Shown: positions 5,992 through 11,309 of the stretch, one piece after another
Layout of the letters: each line of letters begins with the position of its first letter
How positions within the stretch are numbered: position 1 is the first letter of the stretch
DNA from: Ruminococcaceae bacterium UBA1448
GTDB taxonomy: Bacteria; Bacillota; Clostridia; Oscillospirales; Ruminococcaceae
DNA: 11,309 nucleotides
Direction: 5' to 3'
Assembly (NCBI GenBank): GCA_002329405.1
Contig: DCTE01000208.1
Location: forward strand, 11,849 to 23,157
Notes under the pieces: generated by a model
Seen by the model: the letters and a program-made list of their open reading frames with translations, nothing else
What the model was told of the DNA's origin: nothing
Database searches by the model: none
Made by a program: the position numbers and the translations under genes

Positions 5992-6906
5992 TTACTCCCG
6001 AACAGAGAGATCATCCGACGCCTCATCTGCTTCCAGCAGTTTTTCGATCTGTTCAAATCGCCCGCCGCAGCGCAGGTAAGCTGTCACCCGCCGGTCATCC
6101 TCTTCCGAATAAGCATACCCCAGCGCTTTTCCAACCTCACGTCCACAACTGCGGAACAATTCACACATCGAAAAGAGCGCACGCATCATATCATCATAAT
6201 TGCCTCCGGCAAAACTGCCGGCAAACAGCCTCCATTCAGCAGAATAGAGATAACGTTCAATGTACTTGCCCAGCTTCCCGGGATTGACCTGGAAATTATG
6301 CTCGGTCCCGATCTTCCATTCGACCATCTTCCGAAGCATCGGCCAGACATAGCCGCACATCATCCCGTGGGCATATGACATTTCCCTTCTCCAGATTCCC
6401 TTGACCACATAGGTGCTCACCCACCAGAATTCGTTGCAGGTGCACAGGTATTCCCGTTCGGTGGGCTTTTTCACCCAGTACCCGCTCTCATCAGGCGGCG
6501 GAACAGGCGGCAGAAGGCCATCCTTGTCCATCAGCACCCTGCACATCCGGTCGGAAAGCACCTTTTCCCCCGCCAACTCCACCGGCACCAGTGTAAGATC
6601 AATCCGGTTGCCGTCGAGAAACTGCATCAGGTAGATATACCAGTCGCGGTAAGGAGGCTGGGAATCCAGCTGTTCCGAACGGGTCTGCATAATCAGCCGT
6701 TCGCCAAAAACATCTATCCATCCGGGATTATCCAGCATCTGCTGCATATCGGTCACCGCATAGACAATATCATAATCCTGATACTTATCCTGCCGCGCAT
6801 TGGGGTTTGCGCGTGAACCGTTCATCCAGACCGCCCGGACCCGTTTGTCCTCCGAAGCAACTTTCAGAATCAATTCCATCATTTCCTGTTCCGTACGGTG
6901 CTTCAA
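5992..6906 (-). CDS. Aminoglycoside 6-adenylyltransferase (ANT(6))-family protein
   Basis: Homologue of ANT(6)/AadE nucleotidyltransferases, which transfer AMP from ATP to the 6-hydroxyl of streptomycin. It is 304 residues, close to the family's usual length. The nucleotidyltransferase signature is intact: GSRAN at 30-34, DYDI at 44-47 with the metal-binding pair D44/D46, and the third carboxylate in IDLTLVP (D103). Family-typical stretches follow (KPTEREY, CNEFWWVSTYVVKGIWRRE, KYIERYL, the last motifs near ALGYAY). The start is TTG at 6906 with GGAGG 9 nt upstream; no better ATG exists nearby. It begins 34 nt after the prfB stop and ends at its own terminator, so it is probably co-transcribed with prfB. 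Base composition resembles its neighbours, so recent acquisition as a resistance gene is not suggested. The real substrate is unproven. Confidence 0.88.
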   Translation of the reverse strand: MKHRTEQEMMELILKVASEDKRVRAVWMNGSRANPNARQDKYQDYDIVYAVTDMQQMLDNPGWIDVFGERLIMQTRSEQLDSQPPYRDWYIYLMQFLDGNRIDLTLVPVELAGEKVLSDRMCRVLMDKDGLLPPVPPPDESGYWVKKPTEREYLCTCNEFWWVSTYVVKGIWRREMSYAHGMMCGYVWPMLRKMVEWKIGTEHNFQVNPGKLGKYIERYLYSAEWRLFAGSFAGGNYDDMMRALFSMCELFRSCGREVGKALGYAYSEEDDRRVTAYLRCGGRFEQIEKLLEADEASDDLSVRE

Positions 6907-6940
6907 GTCAAACTACCTCCTTACCATTGCTTTGACAGGC

Positions 6941-8062
6941 TTATTCCTTCAGTTCACCGTTGGCCAGTGCCTTTAAATAGGCATTGATAAATCCGTCCAG
7001 ATCGCCGTCCATGACAGCGTTGACGTTGCCGGTTTCGTAGTTGGTGCGGTGGTCCTTGACCATCGTATAGGGCATAAAGACATAGGAACGGATCTGGCTG
7101 CCCCAGCCGATCTGCTTCTGGTCGCCCTTGATATCCTCAATCTTGTCCAGATGCTGCTGAATCTTGATGGCGAGCAGCTTGGATTTCAGCATCCGCATTG
7201 CGACGTCTTTGTTCTGGTACTGGCTTCGCTCCACCTGACAGGAGACGACAATGCCGGTCGCCAGATGGATGATGCGGACAGCCGACGAGGTCTTGTTGAC
7301 CTTCTGTCCGCCTGCGCCGGATGCGCGGTAAACTTCAACGCGGATATCCTCCGGCCGGACAACGATATTGGTGTCCACCTCTTCCATCGTCGGCATGACT
7401 TCCAGTGATGCAAACGATGTCTGCCGGCGGCCTGATGCGTCAAACGGCGACACACGGACCAGACGGTGGATGCCGTTTTCCGATTTCAGGAAGCCATAGG
7501 CATTTTCACCTTCAATCTGAATTGAAGCGGATTTGATGCCCGCTTCGTCGCCATCCTGATAGTCCAGTACCTCCACCTTGTAGCCATGTGCCTCCGCCCA
7601 GTGGCAGTACATCCGATAAAGCATGCTGACCCAGTCCTGCGCCTCGGTCCCGCCGGCACCGGCATGGAAGGTCAGAATCGCATCCTTGGCGTCATATTCG
7701 CCCGACAGCAGGGTGGTCAGACGGGAAGTCTCCATTCCCTTATCCAGTTCCTTCATCTGCTCGTCGATCTCGGGCAGCATCGACTCATCCTCGTCCTCAT
7801 CCGCCATCTCGATCATGACCTCAAGGTCTTCGTACATGCCGACCAGTTTATCATATCCTTCAATCTTGGATTTCAGCGCGCCGGTCTTTTTGAGGACCTC
7901 CTGGGACTTTTCCGCGTCATCCCAGAACCCCGGCTGAGCGGCCTGCTGCTCCAGTTCCTCGACCTGCACCTTAATCCGGTCGATTCCCAGCGCGGAGCGC
8001 AGATCATCCAGCTCAGGCTTTTTTGCTTTCAGCGCGAGAGCGCGTTCTTCCATTGCTAACAT
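6941..8062 (-). CDS. prfB: Peptide chain release factor 2
   Basis: Class I release factor that recognises UGA and UAA and triggers peptide release on the ribosome. The 373-residue protein shows the stop-codon-reading tripeptide SPF (205-207), the catalytic GGQ (251-253, in SGAGGQKVNKT), HAGAGGTEAQDW near 133-144, and the long N-terminal coiled region. In most bacteria prfB carries an in-frame UGA near codon 26 that needs a +1 frameshift. Here the matching stretch, LRSALGID at 21-28, is read through without a stop or CTTTGA slip site. ATG 8062 has AAGGAA at 9 nt; an in-frame ATG at 8053 with AGGAT at about 9 nt is also possible. The strong promoter lies 160 bp upstream, leaving a structured leader with a tiny ORF. 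The adenylyltransferase follows on the same strand. Confidence 0.97.
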   Translation of the reverse strand: MLAMEERALALKAKKPELDDLRSALGIDRIKVQVEELEQQAAQPGFWDDAEKSQEVLKKTGALKSKIEGYDKLVGMYEDLEVMIEMADEDEDESMLPEIDEQMKELDKGMETSRLTTLLSGEYDAKDAILTFHAGAGGTEAQDWVSMLYRMYCHWAEAHGYKVEVLDYQDGDEAGIKSASIQIEGENAYGFLKSENGIHRLVRVSPFDASGRRQTSFASLEVMPTMEEVDTNIVVRPEDIRVEVYRASGAGGQKVNKTSSAVRIIHLATGIVVSCQVERSQYQNKDVAMRMLKSKLLAIKIQQHLDKIEDIKGDQKQIGWGSQIRSYVFMPYTMVKDHRTNYETGNVNAVMDGDLDGFINAYLKALANGELKE

Positions 8063-8115
8063 ATCCTACATTTCCTTTCCGTTTTGACGTTGATTGCAGC
8101 TTCTTGACATTTCGG

Positions 8116-8130
8116 CTGACGCGGCGTCAG
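8116..8130. repeat. 15-bp dyad in the prfB leader
   Basis: CTGACGCGGCGTCAG has perfect 7-bp arms around one central base. As RNA on the minus strand it folds as CTGACG/CGTCAG with a CCG loop and includes the UGA stop of the small leader ORF. There is no U-tract, so it is not a terminator. As DNA it could equally be a protein-binding site. Confidence 0.6.
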
Positions 8131-8150
8131 TAGCGGTGTAATCTTGGCAT
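8127..8150 (-). CDS. Possible leader peptide upstream of prfB (MPRLHRY, ends in UGA)
   Basis: A seven-residue ORF inside the prfB leader: ATG at 8150 (AAGGA 7 nt upstream) ending in TGA followed by C. An in-frame ATG at 8156 would add two residues. It lies about 65 nt after the predicted transcript start and 64 nt before the prfB ATG. Its stop is inside the hairpin at 8116-8130. Its stop is the RF2 codon, and the +1 frame after it stays open until a TAG three bases before the prfB ATG. A role in RF2 feedback is plausible but unproven, because short ORFs arise easily by chance. Confidence 0.35.
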   Translation of the reverse strand: MPRLHRY

Positions 8151-8222
8151 GGTCATTTCCTTTTCCAATTATTCTGTTTCAGAAGCCGCAGGGAATGCCC
8201 GCAGCAACCTATATCTTTTTTT

Positions 8223-8251
8223 ATTATAGCCAATATTTTGACTCCTGTAAA
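8223..8251 (-). promoter_or_regulatory. Promoter of prfB
   Basis: On the minus strand TTTACA (8246-8251), a 17-bp spacer and a perfect TATAAT (8223-8228). The start is expected near 8216, which gives a leader of about 153 nt. It is one of the best promoter matches in the window. Confidence 0.8.
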
Positions 8252-8330
8252 GATTTACTGGAAATTTTCTGCGTTCACAAATTGCTGTTTCGGATTTTAC
8301 AAATAATCTCTCCCATTTTATGGCGTAATG

Positions 8331-8339
8331 TGGTATAAT
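8331..8339 (+). promoter_or_regulatory. Extended -10 promoter of the RING/zinc-ribbon operon
   Basis: TGGTATAAT is an extended -10 element (TGn before a perfect TATAAT). The -35 region is poor, as such promoters tolerate. The start is expected near 8346, about 84 nt before the first gene. It diverges from the prfB promoter about 100 bp away. Confidence 0.65.
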
Positions 8340-8375
8340 AAGCAAGAATTGTAAATACCCGCTTCTGCCGGGGAA

Positions 8376-8390
8376 CGGAGCCCCGCTCCG
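8376..8390 (+). repeat. GC-rich hairpin in the operon leader
   Basis: CGGAGC and GCTCCG are perfect arms around a 3-base loop in the transcribed leader of the plus-strand operon. A-rich rather than T-rich sequence follows, so it is not a terminator in this direction. Function unknown. Confidence 0.4.
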
Positions 8391-8429
8391 CTCAGACAAA
8401 AATCAACACGCTGTATGAAAGGAAAGTTT

Positions 8430-9461
8430 ATGCTGCGATACGAAGGGGCCGAGTGCCCATATTGCCATCAGGCGCTGCACGACGGCGATGAGATCACCGT
8501 CTGTCCGCAATGCGGCGCCCCCTACCACCGGGAATGTGCCCGCCAAGCCGGCGGATGCGTCCTGACCGACCTGCATGAGCAGGGCCGCCAGTGGCAGAAG
8601 GTCTCCCGGCCAGGTGAAAAAGACATCGACGGATACGCCCAGCTGCGGTGCAGCCGCTGCGGAACCCTTAACCAGCCAGGCGCGACTGTCTGTGAGATCT
8701 GCGGAACACCGCTTGATAACCAGCAGCCGGAGCGGGATGACGCCGGTTCCACCCAACCTCAGGGACAAAACAACCAGCCCTGGAACCAGCCCTCCTGGCA
8801 GCAGGGTACGTCGGGAGTCCCTCCCTTCCAGATGCCGTTTGACCCGTTCGTCAACCCGATGGGCGGGCTCGACCCGGAGGAAAAAATTGACGATGTACCG
8901 GTAAAAGAAATCGCTGTCTACATCAAACAGAACACCCCTTATTTCCTGCCGAAATTCAAGGCATTTCTCAGCCGGGAAGAAAACGGCAGAAGACGGACCT
9001 TCAGCTGGAACTGGGCGGCTTTTCTGCTGGACACCTATTACCTGTTTTACCGCAAAATGTATGGACTGGGCGCACTGGTGATGATATTGTCGCTGCTGTT
9101 GTCGATTCCGTCCATGCTGATGAGCTTTGACAACCTGATGACGGTGATCGACCCGGGAAGCCAGTTTGTCGTCGACCTCGGGATCAGCCCGGAAAAACTG
9201 CTGATCCTGTACAATCTGTGCAGTTTTCTGTCCTTTGCGATGAAAGCATCGCTTGCAATGCTGGCCAACCGCATCTACGCCGGTCACGCTCTGAAAAACA
9301 TCCATCGAATCCGTCAGCAAAAAGGCGACTCCCCTGACTATCTCACCGCACTGTCGGCAAAAGGCGGCGTCTCCTTTATCGGTGTCCTGATCGCACTGGC
9401 CATCACTGCCGCCGTTTCGATCGCCGGCTCGACGGTATTTTTACAGTATATCGGGTTCTGA
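8430..9461 (+). CDS. RING-like and zinc-ribbon membrane protein (DUF2628-like)
   Basis: Predicted zinc-binding membrane protein of 343 residues. Residues 9-36 form a prokaryotic RING-finger-like module (C9, C12, C25, C28, H33, C36). Residues 74-91 form a zinc ribbon (CSRC...CEIC). A Gln/Pro-rich linker covers about 95-145. From about 193 the motif WNWAAFLLDTYYLFYRKM opens a multi-helix membrane region resembling DUF2628, with the last helix near the C-terminus. The zinc modules probably face the cytoplasm. The ATG at 8430 is chosen because AAAGGA lies 6 nt upstream; an in-frame ATG at 8415 has no ribosome binding site. It is first in a three-gene plus-strand operon. The domain arrangement occurs in uncharacterised Gram-positive proteins; no function is established, and eukaryote-like ubiquitin-ligase activity should not be assumed. 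Confidence 0.82.
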   Translation: MLRYEGAECPYCHQALHDGDEITVCPQCGAPYHRECARQAGGCVLTDLHEQGRQWQKVSRPGEKDIDGYAQLRCSRCGTLNQPGATVCEICGTPLDNQQPERDDAGSTQPQGQNNQPWNQPSWQQGTSGVPPFQMPFDPFVNPMGGLDPEEKIDDVPVKEIAVYIKQNTPYFLPKFKAFLSREENGRRRTFSWNWAAFLLDTYYLFYRKMYGLGALVMILSLLLSIPSMLMSFDNLMTVIDPGSQFVVDLGISPEKLLILYNLCSFLSFAMKASLAMLANRIYAGHALKNIHRIRQQKGDSPDYLTALSAKGGVSFIGVLIALAITAAVSIAGSTVFLQYIGF

Positions 9462-9516
9462 CGCAGTTTCCCTGCGGCCAGACTGACCCAAAATAAACAT
9501 CCGGGAGGAATTCAGT

Positions 9517-9813
9517 ATGATTCGTCACATTGTCATGTGGAACCTGAAGGCGGAAGCCGATGGCCGCACCAAAGAGGAAAACGCGGCCCTGATGAAAGAA
9601 AAACTGGAAGGGCTCTGCGGCCAGGTGGATGGGCTGCTCTCCGCACAGGTCACAACCAACATCACCCCCGGCGGCATTGATGTCTGCCTGGTGTCGATGC
9701 ACACCGACCGGGCTGCGCTTGACCTGTATCAGGGCCATCCGGCCCACCTTGTGGTCAAGGAGTTTGTGCATAAAGTAATCGAAAGCCGTTACTGCCACGA
9801 CGCTGAGGTATAA
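9517..9813 (+). CDS. Dabb-domain (stress-responsive alpha/beta barrel) protein
   Basis: A 98-residue cytosolic protein of the Dabb family, dimeric ferredoxin-like barrels with varied or unknown roles. The start MIRHIVMWNLK with the conserved His4 is characteristic, and the C-terminal HPAHLVVKEFVHKVIESRYCHD matches the second half of the fold. GGGAGG lies 8 nt before the ATG. It follows the RING/zinc-ribbon gene by 55 bp and touches the next gene. No catalytic function can be assigned. Confidence 0.85.
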   Translation: MIRHIVMWNLKAEADGRTKEENAALMKEKLEGLCGQVDGLLSAQVTTNITPGGIDVCLVSMHTDRAALDLYQGHPAHLVVKEFVHKVIESRYCHDAEV

Positions 9814-10083
9814 ATGGCCGCGATGAACTGGATTAAAAAACATCCCTGGGCCTTGTCGGCAGGCGCGCTCCTGCTGCTGCTGGCGGTGCTGCTGACCGAC
9901 AGTCTGATCACCCGGCTTCCGGCGCAATTGCTGACAATTGCGGTTGTTGTCTCGCTGGTGCTGGAAGTAGTCAGTTTTGTCATGATTCGCCGGAACTTTA
10001 ACGCCGAACTAAAAAAATCAGCTCCGGACAATGGGAAAAACACCTTCTCTCACAACACGACAAAACAGGGTAAAAAGAAATAA
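9814..10083 (+). CDS. Small two-helix membrane protein
   Basis: An 89-residue protein of unknown function. Two hydrophobic segments at about 12-29 and 38-58 are joined by a short turn, and the C-terminal tail is polar and lysine-rich (ending KQGKKK), probably cytoplasmic. Its ATG follows the Dabb stop codon directly, and GAGG inside the end of that gene lies 5 nt upstream, so translation is probably coupled. It is the last gene before a terminator. No family was recognised. Confidence 0.7.
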   Translation: MAAMNWIKKHPWALSAGALLLLLAVLLTDSLITRLPAQLLTIAVVVSLVLEVVSFVMIRRNFNAELKKSAPDNGKNTFSHNTTKQGKKK

Positions 10084-10096
10084 TTTTGCACAACGT

Positions 10097-10138
10097 ATCC
10101 CGGAGCCGCCCGTTTGGAATGGCCCCGGGATCTTTATT
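10097..10138 (+). terminator. Intrinsic terminator of the plus-strand operon
   Basis: ATCCCGG (10097-10103) pairs with CCGGGAT (10125-10131), and the stem continues inward with GCC/GGC after one mismatch. It is followed by the T-rich CTTTATT. The U-tract is imperfect, but the position 14 bp after the last stop supports it. The rest of the 10084-10317 spacer holds the next promoter and nothing else recognised. Confidence 0.7.
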
Positions 10139-10222
10139 GCATTCAGGCATGTTCTGCCGGAAAACAATTGAGCCGCCGTTTGCCCAAAAATGATTTGTTT
10201 GGATAAAATCGAACTTTTCTGA

Positions 10223-10251
10223 TTGACGGATCGTGAAAAATAAAATATACT
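10223..10251 (+). promoter_or_regulatory. Promoter of the HD-GYP gene
   Basis: TTGACG (10223-10228), 17-bp spacer, TATACT (10246-10251), five of six matches in each box. The start is expected near 10258, about 60 nt before the TTG start codon. Confidence 0.8.
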
Positions 10252-10317
10252 ATAAGAATAGGATACTGTTAAATTTATATCAGAATTTTATCTGACTCTG
10301 AAAGGTGGGAGCCTTCA

Positions 10318-11309
10318 TTGATTCCTTCTGAACGCCCGCAGCTGCTGGTCGCTGCTGCTGCTGAAGAACGCGAAGCACTTAAAGCCATTCTCTCCCCTGA
10401 CTGGGAACTGATCGAAACTGAAAATGAAGAACAGGCTCTGCCTGTCCTGGAAGAATGCCATGGAATATCGGGAATATTGCTGGGCGGTATTCCTTACACC
10501 GCTGACGGCCGTAAAATCTACCGTTGGCTGAAACAGAATCCAGCAAATGAAATCCCGCTGTTTATCCTGCTGACCCCGTTTCAGGAACATGTCTTCAATC
10601 GGGCAATGGAGCTGGGCGCGGCGGAAGTACTGATCAAACCGTTTGAGCCGGAAATCGTCCGCCGCCGGATCTCTCAGTGTATCCGGCTGTTTAAAAAACG
10701 GTCGGCGGTCAGCGCACAGGTATTGTCCAAGGCACAGGATTCCATTCGGAAGACCCGCCCGCTTCAACGAAACGTCGAAGCAATCATCGACACCATCAGT
10801 ACGCTGGTCGAATTCCGGGACTTCCAGCCTGGACCGCATGTCCGCAGAGTCCGGCAGATCACCTGGTCGCTGCTCAATGAGCTCAAACAACAGCGGGGCC
10901 TGACCCCCCGGCAGATCGAACAGATTTCAACTGCTTCTTCGATGCACGATATCGGTAAAATCGTTATTCCCGACGAGATTCTGCGTTATCCAGGAAAACT
11001 CAATGAACAACAGATGGAAACGGTGCGGATGCACACCATCCGCGGATATGAAATTATTCAGCGGCTGAATCCGCGGGATGAAAACCAGATCCTGGTCTAT
11101 GCCGCCGAAATCTGCCGCAGCCACCATGAACGCTGGGATGGCAGCGGTTACCCGGACGGACTGAAAGGCGAAGAAATCCCATTCAGTGCACAGGTGGTTG
11201 GATTGGCAGATGTGTATGACACAATCGTCAGCGCACGTACCTATAAAAACCCCCATACCCATCAGGAAGCCTGCCGCATCATTGAGGAAGACTACCGCGG
11301 GCAATTCTC
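10318..11309 (+). CDS. HD-GYP phosphodiesterase with degenerate receiver domain, partial
   Basis: Probable cyclic-di-GMP phosphodiesterase; 330 residues are visible and the gene runs off the window. The start is TTG at 10318 with AGGTGG about 9 nt upstream; no ATG or GTG is available between the upstream in-frame stop (10270) and here. Residues about 8-120 resemble a response-regulator receiver with Thr86 (LLTPF) and Lys107 (LIKPF), but the phosphoacceptor Asp is replaced by Gly56 (GILLGG) and the N-terminal acidic pair is missing. The HD-GYP domain from about 150 is intact so far: H174, HDIGKIVIPD at 210-219, HHERWDGSGYP at 269-279, ADVYDTIVSARTYK at 297-310. It has its own promoter. Signalling by phosphorylation is unlikely; another input is inferred. 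Confidence 0.9.
   Translation, partial: MIPSERPQLLVAAAAEEREALKAILSPDWELIETENEEQALPVLEECHGISGILLGGIPYTADGRKIYRWLKQNPANEIPLFILLTPFQEHVFNRAMELGAAEVLIKPFEPEIVRRRISQCIRLFKKRSAVSAQVLSKAQDSIRKTRPLQRNVEAIIDTISTLVEFRDFQPGPHVRRVRQITWSLLNELKQQRGLTPRQIEQISTASSMHDIGKIVIPDEILRYPGKLNEQQMETVRMHTIRGYEIIQRLNPRDENQILVYAAEICRSHHERWDGSGYPDGLKGEEIPFSAQVVGLADVYDTIVSARTYKNPHTHQEACRIIEEDYRGQF

Noticed and set aside
5992..6906. Acquired mobile antibiotic-resistance gene
   Set aside because: No transposase, integrase or flanking repeats are visible, base composition matches the neighbours, and the gene sits in an apparent operon with prfB.
8403..9320. A 305-codon minus-strand open frame opposite the RING/zinc-ribbon gene
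   Set aside because: The plus strand encodes ordered zinc motifs and membrane helices with a good ribosome binding site; the minus frame has no family signature and its upstream region has no suitable start signals.
9462..9480. Small hairpin CGCAG/CTGCG after the RING/zinc-ribbon gene
   Set aside because: The stem is only 5 bp and no T-tract follows; the next gene is close and probably co-transcribed, so it is not called a terminator.
10315..11304. Two minus-strand open frames opposite the HD-GYP gene
   Set aside because: The plus-strand reading gives complete HD-GYP motifs with promoter, ribosome binding site and TTG start, so the minus frames are shadows.

Overview
The window looks like chromosomal DNA of a Gram-positive, low-to-moderate-GC bacterium, most likely Bacillota of class Clostridia. 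The reasons are AGGAGG-type ribosome binding sites, frequent GTG and TTG starts, sigma-A-like promoters in AT-rich spacers, short U-tract intrinsic terminators, an LplB/LplC-type sugar importer with a LacI regulator, and a prokaryotic RING/zinc-ribbon membrane protein. Genus cannot be fixed from this sequence. There is no phage, insertion sequence, CRISPR array, tRNA or rRNA.

Layout. (1) Positions 1-2051, minus strand: a carbohydrate ABC importer operon (lplB-type permease, lplC-type permease, then the first 24 codons of a lipoprotein binding protein). No ATPase gene is visible. (2) 2052-2530: a 480-bp regulatory spacer with the operon promoter, three LacI/cre-like operators exactly 183 bp apart, and two minus-strand intrinsic terminators. 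(3) 2531-3577, minus: the LacI-family regulator. Its own promoter (3739-3767) carries a fourth operator at the start site. A face-to-face plus-strand promoter and a plus-strand terminator suggest a small RNA of about 138 nt antisense to the lacI promoter and leader. (4) 3970-5889, minus: two-domain glutamine-dependent NAD+ synthetase. (5) 5992-8062, minus: prfB (release factor 2) followed 34 nt later by an ANT(6)-type adenylyltransferase homologue, probably one transcript. (6) 8430-10083, plus, divergent from prfB: a RING-like/zinc-ribbon membrane protein, a Dabb-domain protein and a small two-helix membrane protein, closed by a terminator. (7) 10318 to the end, plus: an HD-GYP phosphodiesterase with a degenerate receiver domain, starting at TTG and running off the window.

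The strongest leads for undescribed biology are regulatory. The lacI/importer region combines a 183-bp operator periodicity, a probable autoregulatory operator and a convergent antisense transcript. The prfB gene has lost the classical internal UGA frameshift, yet its roughly 150-nt leader carries a tiny ORF with a ribosome binding site that ends in UGA, the RF2 stop codon, inside a hairpin. This could be an alternative RF2 autoregulation device. Both are inferences from sequence pattern and need comparative and transcript data.
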